A DNA stretch of 64,000 nt from Methylococcaceae bacterium (GTDB taxonomy: Bacteria > Pseudomonadota > Gammaproteobacteria > Methylococcales > Methylomonadaceae): contig JADKAL010000014.1 in assembly GCA_016715325.1 (NCBI GenBank), positions 124,001 through 188,000 of the forward strand, read 5' to 3'. Made by a program: the position numbers and the translations under genes. Each line of letters opens with the position of its first letter. The first letter of the stretch is position 1. The notes below the pieces were generated by a model, which made no database searches, was not told the origin of the DNA, and was given only the letters and a program-made list of their open reading frames with translations. This document shows, one piece after another, positions 1 to 8,791 of the stretch.

Positions 1-2
1 GT

Positions 3-1775
3 TTTAATATTGAAGTAGAAGGTCAATCGATCCCGCTATTACCGCTGATTATGCCGGTTTTGGAAAATTACGACCTCAATAACCTGCCCGAATTGCTCAA
101 TATTCCAGTCAGCGACTATCGTTTTTTAACGGTGCCGAGCGAGAAAATTAAGCCGTTTCTGGCGATATTGCTTGAATTATTCGGTGGCAGTACGTTCGAT
201 AAAAACGGATCGTTAAAAATATCTCGATTTAACGCCGCCAGTTTGGCCGATATGGAAACCCATAGTTACGGGCTGTTTTCCATCAAAGGCGGGGAGGAAA
301 TTAAAAAACTGGCGAAAAAACTCGCTGATTTTAAAGGGATAGACGATGTCCCGGTTCCTTATAATTTGAGAGCTACGTTACGCGAATACCAAAAGCTCGG
401 GCTTAATTGGCTGCAATTTTTACGCGAATATGCGTTTGCCGGAATATTGGCCGACGACATGGGGCTTGGAAAAACCGTCCAAACCTTAGCCCATTTATTG
501 CTGGAAAAGCAAAGCGGACGGATGAAAGAACCTAGCTTGATTATTGCGCCGACTAGTTTGCTCAGCAATTGGCGGCGCGAATCCGAGCGTTTCACGCCGG
601 ATTTGAATATGCTGATCCTTCAAGGGACCGAACGTAAACAATTGTTTTATAAAATGCGGGATTACGACGTCATCATGACGACTTATCCGTTATTACCCCG
701 CGATGAAGAAACATTGTTGGAGCATCAATATCATTATCTGATTCTCGATGAAGCGCAAATCATCAAAAATCCGCTCTCTAAAGGCGCGCAAATCGTCCGT
801 CAAATTAATTCCCGGCATCGGCTTTGCTTAACCGGGACTCCGATGGAAAACCACCTCGGAGAACTATGGGCGCAATTCGATTTTCTGATGCCCGGTTTTT
901 TGGGTGATAGCGCTACATTTAAACGTCTCTACCGGACGCCGATAGAAACCTTCGGGAATGCCGACCAAAAAGCGAGGTTATCGAAACGTATTGCACCATT
1001 TATGTTGCGACGCACCAAGCAGGAAGTTGCTGCGGAACTACCGCCGAAGACAGAAATTATCCGTTCGGTACCGCTCTATGAAAAACAAGCGGCCTTATAT
1101 GAAAGCATCAGGCTAACGATGGAAAAGAAAGTTCGGGATGCAATCGCAGAAAGGGGATTATCGCGTAGTCATATAACTATTCTGGATGCGCTCTTAAAAT
1201 TGCGCCAGACGTGTTGCGATCCTCGAACGTTGCCGCTCGACGCCGCGCAAAAAATCAACGAATCCGCCAAGCTCGATTTGCTGATGGAGTTATTACCTGA
1301 GTTGTTGGAAGAAGGCCGTAAAATTCTGGTCTTTTCGCAATTTACCCGGATGATTGCGTTGATTGAAGACAAACTCAATCACCAAGGCATTGCATACAGC
1401 AAACTGACCGGTCAAACGAAAGACCGCGACGCAGCAATCGGCATGTTCAAAAACGGCGAGGTTGATGTGTTTTTGATCAGCCTCAAAGCAGGCGGTATCG
1501 GCCTTAATTTGACGGAAGCCGATACCGTCATCATTTACGACCCCTGGTGGAATCCGGCAGTCGAAAATCAAGCAGCGGACCGCGCCCATCGCATCGGACA
1601 AGACAAGCCGGTGTTCGTCTACAAGCTTATTACGGAAAATACCGTCGAGGAAAAAATGCTTGCCATGCAAGACCGCAAACGCGCCTTAGCGGATAGCATT
1701 TACAACGAAGGGGCAAAAGAAGAAGCCTTGCAACTGACGGCGGACGACCTTACCGCCTTGTTTCAACCGTTGTGA
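3..1775 (+). CDS. SNF2-family DNA helicase/ATPase, 5' end outside window
   Basis: The frame is open to the left edge, so the true start lies outside the window; the ATG at 51 is internal. The visible part carries a complete Swi2/Snf2 motor. Walker A is DDMGLGKT about residue 136 counted from that ATG, the motif II box is LILDEAQIIKN, then LTGTPMENHLGELW. The C-terminal helicase lobe has GGIGLNLTEADTVI, DPWWNPAVENQAADRAHRIGQ minus one residue of flank, and the arginine finger region. Family members are DNA-dependent ATPases that remodel protein-DNA or RNA polymerase complexes. This one resembles the bacterial RapA-distant group with long N-terminal SWIM or helicase-associated regions, but that part is not visible. 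truD overlaps its stop codon, which suggests co-transcription. Confidence 0.93.
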   Translation, partial: FNIEVEGQSIPLLPLIMPVLENYDLNNLPELLNIPVSDYRFLTVPSEKIKPFLAILLELFGGSTFDKNGSLKISRFNAASLADMETHSYGLFSIKGGEEIKKLAKKLADFKGIDDVPVPYNLRATLREYQKLGLNWLQFLREYAFAGILADDMGLGKTVQTLAHLLLEKQSGRMKEPSLIIAPTSLLSNWRRESERFTPDLNMLILQGTERKQLFYKMRDYDVIMTTYPLLPRDEETLLEHQYHYLILDEAQIIKNPLSKGAQIVRQINSRHRLCLTGTPMENHLGELWAQFDFLMPGFLGDSATFKRLYRTPIETFGNADQKARLSKRIAPFMLRRTKQEVAAELPPKTEIIRSVPLYEKQAALYESIRLTMEKKVRDAIAERGLSRSHITILDALLKLRQTCCDPRTLPLDAAQKINESAKLDLLMELLPELLEEGRKILVFSQFTRMIALIEDKLNHQGIAYSKLTGQTKDRDAAIGMFKNGEVDVFLISLKAGGIGLNLTEADTVIIYDPWWNPAVENQAADRAHRIGQDKPVFVYKLITENTVEEKMLAMQDRKRALADSIYNEGAKEEALQLTADDLTALFQPL

Positions 1776-2797
1776 TAAACGGGATGACGCTCCGATTGCC
1801 TTATGTTTACGGTGCGCCATCTGCAACTGGAAGACTTCGCTCCATCCCTGAAGACTTCAAAGTCTACGAAAACTTATCCTTCGTCCCGTCGGGCGAAGGG
1901 GAACATGTTTTTTTGCAGATAGAAAAAACCGGCGAGAATACCGAAACAATCGCCCGGCAGTTGGCGCGCTTTGCGGAAGTAAACCAGCGCGATATTGGCT
2001 ATGCCGGACTGAAAGATCGCCATGCCGTCACGACGCAATGGTTCAGCGTTTGGTTGCCGGGAAAACCGGAACCGGATTGGTCGGCAATCGAATCGCCCGC
2101 TTTAAAGGTTATGCAAAACGTAAGGCATTCGCGTAAATTAAAGCGCGGCGTATTATCGGGGAACAGTTTTCAGATTACGATTCGAGATTGGCAAGGCGAT
2201 AACAAAAAGCTTACTGAACAATTAACTTCAATCAAAAATGATGGCATTGCTAATTATTTCGGCGATCAACGCTTCGGCCATGAAGGGCGGAATGTCGAGA
2301 AGGCGCTGGCGATGTTCAAAGGTGTAAAAGTCAAACGCGAGCAGCGCAGTATTTATTTATCGGCAGCACGATCTTACCTGTTTAACCTGATTTTAAGCGA
2401 AAGAGTCGCCCGCGGAACCTGGAATAAGGCGCTTGTCGGGGATATATTGCTATTCGACGGCTCGCAAAGTTGTTTCAAAACGGACTTACCGGATGCCGAT
2501 ATTTTATCTCGCATTGAAGCCAAAGTTATTCATCCTTCCGGTGTGTTATGGGGCAAGGGGAATTTCGATACGACGGGGGACGCCTGGGCTATCGAACAGC
2601 AAGTCATAGAGGCAAATAAAGAAATTGCGCAAGGCTTGATAGCCGATGACTTGGAGAAATCCCGGCGCTCGTTAAGAGTGAATGTAGACGATCTGGCCTG
2701 GGATTTCGTCGATCAAACATCATTGCGGCTTACCTTTTCGTTGCCTGCGGGCAGTTATGCAACCGCAGTGACAAGGGAGCTTATTAACGATGAATGA
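1772..2797 (+). CDS. truD: tRNA pseudouridine(13) synthase TruD
   Basis: TruD isomerises U13 of tRNA-Glu to pseudouridine in the cytoplasm. The family signature GYAGLKDRHAVTTQWFS is present with the catalytic Asp at about residue 82, followed by the conserved NYFGDQRFGHEGRN segment and the C-terminal LPAGSYATAVTRELIN. Length (about 340 residues) is normal. The longest frame starts with GTG at 1772, overlapping the helicase stop codon by four bases; an ATG at 1784 four codons later is an equally good start and fits the family N-terminus better. The gene appears translationally coupled to the helicase upstream. Confidence 0.95.
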   Translation: MINGMTLRLPYVYGAPSATGRLRSIPEDFKVYENLSFVPSGEGEHVFLQIEKTGENTETIARQLARFAEVNQRDIGYAGLKDRHAVTTQWFSVWLPGKPEPDWSAIESPALKVMQNVRHSRKLKRGVLSGNSFQITIRDWQGDNKKLTEQLTSIKNDGIANYFGDQRFGHEGRNVEKALAMFKGVKVKREQRSIYLSAARSYLFNLILSERVARGTWNKALVGDILLFDGSQSCFKTDLPDADILSRIEAKVIHPSGVLWGKGNFDTTGDAWAIEQQVIEANKEIAQGLIADDLEKSRRSLRVNVDDLAWDFVDQTSLRLTFSLPAGSYATAVTRELINDE

Positions 2798-2940
2798 ATC
2801 GAGCTCAAATTCTTGATGAATCGATTTCAGCCTTTTTATTTACCTTTGGCTTTTATGATAGTATTTTGACTAACAATATTCGATCCCAGTAAATTCTCCT
2901 GTATCGATAATTTGCAGCATTCATCTTTCAGAACAATATT

Positions 2941-3504
2941 ATGAAAAATCAATTGCAAGAACAACTATTGAAAGCCGGTTTGGTCAATGCCAATCAACTC
3001 AGGACGGCGAAAACGCAAAAAAATAAACAAGTAAAACAGCAGCAGCATAATAAGACCGAATCGGCCGATGAAGTTAAAGAAAAAGCCCAACAAGCCAGAC
3101 TTGAACAGGCTGCGAAAGACCGCGAATTGAATGAACAACGCAAGCAGGAAGAAGCTCGAAAGCACATAGCGGCGCAGATAAAGCAGCTCATAGAACATAA
3201 CCGCCTGCCGCAAGATAAATCTATTGCCGATCAGTTTGACGATAGCTTGGCGTATCATTTTACGGATAAAAATAAAATTAAAGCGCTTTATGTTTCAAAA
3301 ACCATGCGCGAGCAAATTGCCGACGGCCGATTAGCCATCGTCAAACAAGGTCAACAGTATGAGGTTGTTCCGGTAGAAACCGCCCAGAAGATAAAAGCCC
3401 GCGACGAATCGGTTATTATCGTTTTTAACGAGCCTAATCAGTCCATTGAAAAAACCGACGATCCTTATGCCGCTTATCAGATCCCCGATGATTTGATGTG
3501 GTAG
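2941..3504 (+). CDS. DUF2058 (YaiL-like) protein
   Basis: A 187-residue protein of the DUF2058 family, widespread in Gammaproteobacteria and of unknown function. The N-terminal MKNQLQEQLLKAGLVN stretch and the C-terminal segment ending in PYAAYQIPDDLMW are the family hallmarks. Between them residues 25 to 85 are strongly charged and rich in K, E and Q, which predicts a helical, possibly coiled or RNA-binding region. No signal peptide or membrane segment is seen, so it is cytoplasmic. It stands alone after a 143-base gap behind truD and converges with dsbA. Confidence 0.85.
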   Translation: MKNQLQEQLLKAGLVNANQLRTAKTQKNKQVKQQQHNKTESADEVKEKAQQARLEQAAKDRELNEQRKQEEARKHIAAQIKQLIEHNRLPQDKSIADQFDDSLAYHFTDKNKIKALYVSKTMREQIADGRLAIVKQGQQYEVVPVETAQKIKARDESVIIVFNEPNQSIEKTDDPYAAYQIPDDLMW

Positions 3505-3562
3505 CGGTCCTTAACTTTTTGGTTTATCGAACTTCAGATGAGATAGATTGAATCGATGGGAG

Positions 3563-3592
3563 CCGGGCTTGAAGGATTTACTTCAGACCCGG
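3563..3592. terminator. Hairpin between convergent genes
   Basis: An inverted repeat with outer arms CCGGG (3563-3567) and CCCGG (3588-3592) and inner arms TGAAG and CTTCA lies between the convergent DUF2058 gene and dsbA. It has no clear T tract on either side, so it may be a factor-assisted terminator or a mere hairpin. Confidence 0.35.
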
Positions 3593-3616
3593 ATATTTGA
3601 GATTTGAAGAAAAGAT

Positions 3617-4240
3617 TTATTTTTTACCGCTTTCTTTCTTAATCAGTAAGCTCATCACGTCGATCATTTTTTCTTGCGATCCCGCTAATGTTCCGTTAGT
3701 ACGGTACTTGCCGTTAACGATAATAGCCGGTACACCGGTAATGCCGTATTTTGCAGCAATGGCAGGGGCTTGACGTAATTTAGTGTCGACGATGAAAGAG
3801 TTAAACGTTTCGCGGAAATCGGCATCTTTAACGCCGTGCGCCGCAAAGAACTTGGCTAAGTCGTCTTCCGATTCAAGACTTTGTTTTTTCTCTTGAATAG
3901 CATCAAATAAATCGGAGTGAACGGCATCAACGACGCCAAGGGCTTCAGCGGTGTAATACGCTTTTGCATGCTTACCCCATTGTTCGCTGAAAACCGCAGG
4001 GATGCGGATAAATTCGACATTAGCCGGTTTTGTTTTCAGCCAACTTGCCAAAGAAGGCTCGAAACTGTAGCAGTGAGGGCAGCCGTACCAGAAAAATTCA
4101 ACAACCTCTATTTTATCGGGATTGGCAGTAGGTTGTGCAGGCGAAACGACTTCATAACCCGGTTGATCTTCCGCAATCGCAACGTTTGCGACTAAGGCGA
4201 AAACGGTCAGCAGGGCAAGTCCGGCAATTTTTTTCAACAT
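3617..4240 (-). CDS. dsbA: Thiol:disulfide interchange protein DsbA
   Basis: Periplasmic oxidase that introduces disulfides into exported proteins. The protein has a cleavable signal peptide (residues 1-23, ending AIAE) and the active-site motif FFWYGCPHC with the cysteines at 54 and 57, the classical DsbA dipeptide PH. The cis-proline loop GVPAIIVNGKY follows near residue 165. Length (207) matches the family. It sits directly next to a cytochrome c4 gene on the same strand, an arrangement known in pseudomonads and methanotrophs (engB, cytochrome c4, dsbA), which supports both assignments. Confidence 0.95.
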   Translation of the reverse strand: MLKKIAGLALLTVFALVANVAIAEDQPGYEVVSPAQPTANPDKIEVVEFFWYGCPHCYSFEPSLASWLKTKPANVEFIRIPAVFSEQWGKHAKAYYTAEALGVVDAVHSDLFDAIQEKKQSLESEDDLAKFFAAHGVKDADFRETFNSFIVDTKLRQAPAIAAKYGITGVPAIIVNGKYRTNGTLAGSQEKMIDVMSLLIKKESGKK

Positions 4241-4333
4241 GATTTTTAACTCTCCAAAAATTCAATTATACAATTCCATGATAAAACCGGGAGATGAACC
4301 CTTAATGAATTCCTCCGGTGCTATACACAAAAC

Positions 4334-5030
4334 TTATTTCATGGTCGAAATATAATAAGAAACAGCCTTAATTTCTTCGTCCGTCATCTTTTTCGCGATC
4401 ATGTACATCATGTTTTCGGTATTCTTACTACGAACGCCCGCCTTGAAATCGTTAAGGGTTTTGATTAAATAATCGGCATGTTGCGAATGTAGCGAAGGGA
4501 AAAGATGCGGGTTTATTCCCTTCGCCCGACGGTCCGTGACACGCGATACAAGCCGATACCGCCCTGGTCAGGTCGCCGTTCCGGTAGAGATTGCTGCCTT
4601 TGTTTATCAAGTCAGCCATAGTATCTTTCGGCTTATCGTCATTCGCGGTATCGTCTTCGTCGTCCGGCGGAAGCGTCGGTTCAGGATTTGCCGAAATCGA
4701 TTGAGCGGCGTAATAAGCGGAAATATCGGCTATGTCTGCGTCGTTCAACGTCATGGCCATCGATCCCATAACCTGATCTTTGCGGCTGCCGTCCTTGAAA
4801 GCATATAATTGTTTTGATAAATAAGATGCGTGTTGTTGTGCAAGCTTGGGAAATGTCGGCAACATGCTATTGCCGTCTTCACCGTGGCAACTCGCACAAG
4901 TACTTGATTTTTGCTTGCCTGCATCGCTATTACCCTCGTTCGAGGCAGCAGCGGAATCTTCGGCTTGTAAAAGAGGTGCTGTGCCGGTTAGCGCCAGCGC
5001 CAACGATAATGCCAGCAAATTTTTATTCAT
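4334..5030 (-). pseudogene. Di-haem cytochrome c4, frameshifted
   Basis: A periplasmic cytochrome c4, normally an electron carrier to terminal oxidases. It has a signal peptide (residues 1-23) and two haem sites, CASCHGEDGN (Cys45, Cys48, His49) and CIACHGPSGEGN (Cys161, Cys164, His165). The uninterrupted frame ends at 4452 with a non-homologous tail after ASFPF. One extra base near 4493-4500 explains this: skipping it restores SLHSQHADYLIKTLNDFKAG and a family-like C-terminus with the Met-rich axial-ligand region, ending at the stop at 4334-4336. An acidic linker (PPDDEDD) between the two domains is unusual. Either the gene is recently broken or the base is a sequencing error. Confidence 0.85.
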
Positions 5031-5143
5031 TCGGGTTCCCCTTCGCGGAATTACATCTTTAATTTTATGGTAGCCTTAACGTTCGATAGGCCGATATTTT
5101 GGCTTAAATTCTACCCTAATTACACCAGCTAAGCGAGACAGCG

Positions 5144-5782
5144 ATGAATCCGTTATATCATCAAGCAAAATTTTTGAAAAGTTCGCCCAGTCTCAAAGAC
5201 ACACCGCCCGACATCGGTAAAGAAATCGCTTTTGCAGGCCGCTCCAATGCCGGTAAATCCAGCGCAATCAATACGCTCACCCGTCAAAACTCTTTGGCGC
5301 GGACCAGTAAAACGCCAGGACGGACGCAATTGCTCAATTTTTTCGAAATCAATGAGGACATCCGTTTCGTCGACCTACCCGGCTACGGCTATGCAAAAGT
5401 GCCGGAAGCCGTAAAAAAGCAGTGGCACCAGTTGATGGAAATTTATATGAACGAGCGGCAATCCTTATGTGCAATCGTTTTGGTCATGGATGTGCGCCAT
5501 CCCTTAACTGAGTTCGACTGGCAAATGGTCGAATGGAGCCGGCATAAGCGCTTAGCCTTACATATATTGCTGACGAAAGCCGATAAGCTGACTTTCGGAG
5601 CGGCAAAAAATACCTTATTGCACGTTCAGCGCGAACTTAGAAATGTCGATATTCCGGTTACGGTGCAGTTGTTTTCGGCTTTGAAAAAGACAGGAGTCGA
5701 CGAGGTTCATGACGTTTTAAACGCGTTATTCGGATTTTATGAAGAGGCTGAAATCAATAATACAAAAATAGATACGATATAA
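5144..5782 (+). CDS. engB: Ribosome biogenesis GTPase EngB/YihA
   Basis: An essential TrmE-Era-type GTPase needed for assembly of the large ribosomal subunit. G1 is [10 protein letters not shown] (residues 31-40), the switch region [13 protein letters not shown] follows, G3 is DLPGYGYAK and G4 is LTKADK; all are canonical. The length of 212 residues is typical. It is divergent from the cytochrome c4 gene, with a 113-base spacer that must hold both promoters. The start ATG at 5144 gives the usual N-terminus [11 protein letters not shown]. Confidence 0.95.
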   Translation: MNPLYHQAKFLKSSPSLKDTPPDIGKEIAFAGRSNAGKSSAINTLTRQNSLARTSKTPGRTQLLNFFEINEDIRFVDLPGYGYAKVPEAVKKQWHQLMEIYMNERQSLCAIVLVMDVRHPLTEFDWQMVEWSRHKRLALHILLTKADKLTFGAAKNTLLHVQRELRNVDIPVTVQLFSALKKTGVDEVHDVLNALFGFYEEAEINNTKIDTI

Positions 5783-5813
5783 AAAGAATGACCGTACGCC
5801 GGATCAATTGTAA

Positions 5814-5844
5814 GGTGGATTTGCCGCTTACGCGGCAATCCGCC
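5814..5844. repeat. Palindromic intergenic repeat, copy 1
   Basis: A near-perfect hairpin: GGTGGATT and GCCGC on the left pair with GCGGC and AATCCGCC on the right around a TTAC loop. It sits 31 bases after the engB stop and shares its outer arms with the element at 5943-5973, so it looks like a dispersed REP-like repeat that may also act as a terminator. Confidence 0.6.
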
Positions 5845-5942
5845 ATAAACGAACCTTATTCTGGTGATTTTCATGCCGACATTTCCGAATATGGGCTTTT
5901 ATGTTGGGTGGCATGTCTGGAAAATTTAAATCGTTTGGCTTT

Positions 5943-5973
5943 GGCGGATTGTCGCTATCGCTCCGAATCCGCC
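5943..5973. repeat. Palindromic intergenic repeat, copy 2
   Basis: GGCGGATT (5943-5950) pairs with AATCCGCC (5966-5973) around a 15-base centre containing CGCTATCG. Same outer arms as the element at 5814-5844, but a different centre. The roughly 100 bases between the two carry no convincing gene. Confidence 0.55.
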
Positions 5974-6006
5974 TTATGGGATTGAATATTAATATCGTTT
6001 ACAATC

Positions 6007-6441
6007 TTAACGCAATTCGCTAAATGCCAAAGTTTCAAAGTACGTGCCGGTATAATGAAAAACAGACAAATTAGCGCGTACGTTTTCTGGATCTACGGTA
6101 CTGACACGACAACGTGCAAAACCAGTATAAGTAGAGGGTCCAATGAGTTCATAAGATGTTCCAGCAATCAAACTAATTGGGGTTGCACCAGTAGTCGCAA
6201 GTACTGTTCCTGAAGCACTGATCAAGTCTATTTTTGCTTTGAGCGCCGCAGTCGTAATATTCGCCACATTACACGCATGATAGCTCTGCCCGCTATCCGC
6301 ATATAATGGTGAGGAATTCATAATATTGGTTGATTCGGGGGTCTGGTCTCCGGCAACGGCATTAGCGAGATTTGGCGTAATTAACGACCCCAACATTGCC
6401 GACAATACCAATGAAATCTTTATATTTGTTTTTGATAACAT
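6007..6441 (-). CDS. Small secreted protein of unknown function
   Basis: I do not recognise this 144-residue protein. It has a clear signal peptide (MLSKTNIKISLVLSAMLG with cleavage after NLANA, about residue 28), so it is exported. The mature part is about 115 residues, with two cysteines (in YHACNVAN and FARCRVST) that could form one disulfide. It is rich in T, S and A with short beta-prone stretches, which suggests a small beta-sandwich. The ATG is preceded by GGAGG about seven bases upstream (on the minus strand), a strong ribosome binding site. It is a lone gene between engB and a membrane protein gene. Confidence 0.65.
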   Translation of the reverse strand: MLSKTNIKISLVLSAMLGSLITPNLANAVAGDQTPESTNIMNSSPLYADSGQSYHACNVANITTAALKAKIDLISASGTVLATTGATPISLIAGTSYELIGPSTYTGFARCRVSTVDPENVRANLSVFHYTGTYFETLAFSELR

Positions 6442-6799
6442 TTTTCCTCCATTTGTGCTGAACGCACAGTGTTTTCGATATAAATTTATGCTGTTCTTTT
6501 ACAATAATCCAGTAATTCCGTTTAAATCAAACGATATTAATTTAGAAATGCAAGAACGCGATCGATTTGCCCTTAATCGGCAATTATTTTACTGCCTTAG
6601 TTTTACAAACCATGAAACCCACGGAATGTATCGGTAGTATATTCCTAAATTAAGTGATTTCAAGACCATAGAGACTAACCAACGGGCAATACGCCGCATT
6701 GTTCGAACGCGGGGCGGAGAAAGATCAAAATGCCGTTAGGTTAAGCCAATCTCCCCCTTTGAAAAAGGGAGATTGTGGGGGGGGTTAGGAAGTTAAAGA
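6442..6799. other. Intergenic region with a hairpin repeat
   Basis: This 358-base gap holds the promoter side of the secreted-protein gene and, at 6747-6775, a hairpin described separately. I see no gene in it. Confidence 0.5.
6747..6775. repeat. CAATCTCCC hairpin repeat
   Basis: Perfect 9-base arms CAATCTCCC (6747-6755) and GGGAGATTG (6767-6775) flank an 11-base loop. The loop and flanking G run resemble a sequence scattered through intergenic regions of many bacterial genomes. It lies just after the stop of the 6800-7252 minus-strand gene and could terminate it. Confidence 0.5.
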
Positions 6800-7252
6800 T
6801 TATTCTTGTTCCAATATTGCTTCAAGAATTCGACCGTATTCATGAACTTTAGGTCGATATAAGTAAACACCGAGCGCGGAGAGGCCAAGAAAGATATAGA
6901 GGCTATTGAAATCATCGCCCAACATAAACATCACAAACCCGAGCACACCGACGCTTTCCACCAATAACATCGATACCATAACCGTCAGCAAATAGCGTGC
7001 TTTTGCCGGTTTGTTACCCGGCATGGTTTGATTCAGCCTGAGTTGAATATGCCGTATTAAATTGGTCAGCGGAAAGGTTGCTATCGCTATCGCATAAAAG
7101 ACTGTTCTGATGAGAACGCGCCGGTCTTCCGGCAAGGGTTCTTGTAGTTCATGACCGAACCGATAGCAAATACCCCAATAAACGAGTAACGATACAAGCA
7201 TCAATCCGGCGATAAACCAATGCGGTAAAAGATCGTTTTTTTCAGTTTTCAA
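6800..7252 (-). CDS. Four-helix inner-membrane protein, unknown
   Basis: A 150-residue integral membrane protein that I cannot assign to a named family. Four hydrophobic segments are visible, at about residues 11-30, 47-67, 87-110 and 115-133, joined by a charged cytoplasmic loop (RLNQTMPGNKPAKARY). The longest frame begins with TTG at 7252; the next in-frame ATG falls within the first membrane helix and would remove it, so the TTG start is preferred although the ribosome binding site is weak. It is followed by a hairpin repeat and lies upstream of nothing obviously related. Confidence 0.6.
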   Translation of the reverse strand: MKTEKNDLLPHWFIAGLMLVSLLVYWGICYRFGHELQEPLPEDRRVLIRTVFYAIAIATFPLTNLIRHIQLRLNQTMPGNKPAKARYLLTVMVSMLLVESVGVLGFVMFMLGDDFNSLYIFLGLSALGVYLYRPKVHEYGRILEAILEQE

Positions 7253-7330
7253 AGGATTTTCGTTTTTAAGTTTACCTTATTTGAATTATAACCGGATAAG
7301 AACAAACCATGCTTGCCGCTTTCGATTGCA

Positions 7331-8575
7331 TTAGGTAAGAATTAAACTGAGCGAAATGGCTAACGTTAGTACGCCAGCAACTGTAAAGCCTAGAACGCGA
7401 TCACCGAACACGATAGCGATGATGCTTTTCACCAGGGAATTGAGCGATACGGCGATGAAAATAGCGTGCGCCGCAACATTAAGGTCAAGTCCGTTCTTAC
7501 TTAATTGCGACATGGACAGTATGATCGGATCAACATCCGCTATTCCCGATAGTGCCGCTAAAGCATAGGTTCCTGTATTTCCATATAAATCTTTCAAAAG
7601 CCTCGATAAGAATAGGATGGCGATTAAAAAAACCGCAAATTTAATAGCGACGCCTAATTGAAACGGATTTTCCAACGGAAAGTCATTTTTTCTCTCAAAA
7701 TCGTTCATCCTTCGCCATAGAATAAAAGCCAATAAATAAGTGGCAATACTGGTTATGCTTAACGCGGGTAACAAAATCGCCAGCAGATCCCTATTTACAA
7801 TCGAAGCCAATACCAATGACCGGACGAACATGGTGGCGCAGGCTGTTAGAATTCCTGCGGAGAAGGCATTCCGCATAGCGGGATTGCCTTTCGACAACCT
7901 TGCCAGATTCAAAGTGACAGCGGTCGAAGACACCAAACCGCCTAAAAGACCGGTTAATACCGGGCCGTGTTTATCGCCGACAATTTTGATACTAAAATAG
8001 CCGAGATAAGAAATCCCGGCAATTAACACCACCATCCACCAGATCAAGTAAGGGTTGAAAATCTCCCAGGGTCCGAAACCCCGATCCGGCAGAATGGGTA
8101 GCATAACTACCGAGATCAGCAACAGTTTAAGTGTTGCTTCCAACTCGAGTTGTTCCAATTTGTTCATCCACCCGTGCAATAAGGGTTTAAAACTGAGCAA
8201 CAACGCAATCACGACGGCGCTCGACGAGGCGAGCTTGGCATGACCGAACACGGTAAGCGTTCCCAAGGTAAAGCAGACGAGCGTGGCTATCACACTGGTA
8301 ATACTGAAATCTTCGAACTTACTGAGGCTTTTACTGTAAGCAACCAACAAAATGGCTGTCAACGATAAAAATCCTATTGCTGTAAGTAAGACATTCGTTT
8401 GAAGCGCGAGGACGCCTAATAAATTTCCTAACATCGCGATGATGCCGTAAGTTCGTAAACCGGCTATTCGCATGCCTTCGCTACGGGTTCGCGCGTGCCA
8501 GCCTCTTTCAAGACTGATGAGCAGTCCAATCGCTAAAGCAACACCCAGATTCTGAAAATTTTCCAGTTCGGTCAT
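7331..8575 (-). CDS. MgtC/DUF4010 family membrane protein
   Basis: A polytopic inner-membrane protein of 414 residues. The N-terminal third matches the MgtC/SapB domain (LGVALAIGLLISLERGW, then RTYGIIAMLGNLLGV), and the rest is the DUF4010 domain with GLLGGLVSSTAVTLNLA and a late GIADVDPIILSMSQL segment. About eleven membrane helices are evident. The MgtC domain is linked to magnesium homeostasis and acid or intramacrophage survival in other bacteria; the substrate or role of the MgtC-DUF4010 fusion is not established. The gene is monocistronic by spacing. Confidence 0.85.
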   Translation of the reverse strand: MTELENFQNLGVALAIGLLISLERGWHARTRSEGMRIAGLRTYGIIAMLGNLLGVLALQTNVLLTAIGFLSLTAILLVAYSKSLSKFEDFSITSVIATLVCFTLGTLTVFGHAKLASSSAVVIALLLSFKPLLHGWMNKLEQLELEATLKLLLISVVMLPILPDRGFGPWEIFNPYLIWWMVVLIAGISYLGYFSIKIVGDKHGPVLTGLLGGLVSSTAVTLNLARLSKGNPAMRNAFSAGILTACATMFVRSLVLASIVNRDLLAILLPALSITSIATYLLAFILWRRMNDFERKNDFPLENPFQLGVAIKFAVFLIAILFLSRLLKDLYGNTGTYALAALSGIADVDPIILSMSQLSKNGLDLNVAAHAIFIAVSLNSLVKSIIAIVFGDRVLGFTVAGVLTLAISLSLILT

Positions 8576-8640
8576 TTAATATTAAAACTCCGATTAAATT
8601 ATTTACTCGGCCCTTTTTGTTTGAACTTAAGGTCTATGTG

Positions 8641-8700
8641 TCTCCTTTAGACTTCGCTCAGGGAACGCCTGATAAGGTTTCTTGAGTGAAGTCGGAGGGA
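8641..8700. repeat. Imperfect inverted repeat with TAGACTTCGCTCA arm
   Basis: The left arm (8641-8662, TTTAGACTTCGCTCAGG core) and the right arm (8681-8700, TTGAGTGAAGTCGGAGG core) are imperfect inverted copies. Sequences of the type ACTTCGCTCAG are common dispersed intergenic repeats. It lies upstream of the MgtC-like gene. Confidence 0.35.
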
Positions 8701-8791
8701 ATTAATCTTCACAAGGTAATCTATAATCAGTCAATGATAATAGCGATTTATCTAAAATATTAAATTGCCGAGGGTACTGCCATGCGTTTCT

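Noticed and set aside
5788..5985. Open frame of 65 codons after engB
   Set aside because: It is made up largely of the two palindromic repeats and shows no family likeness.
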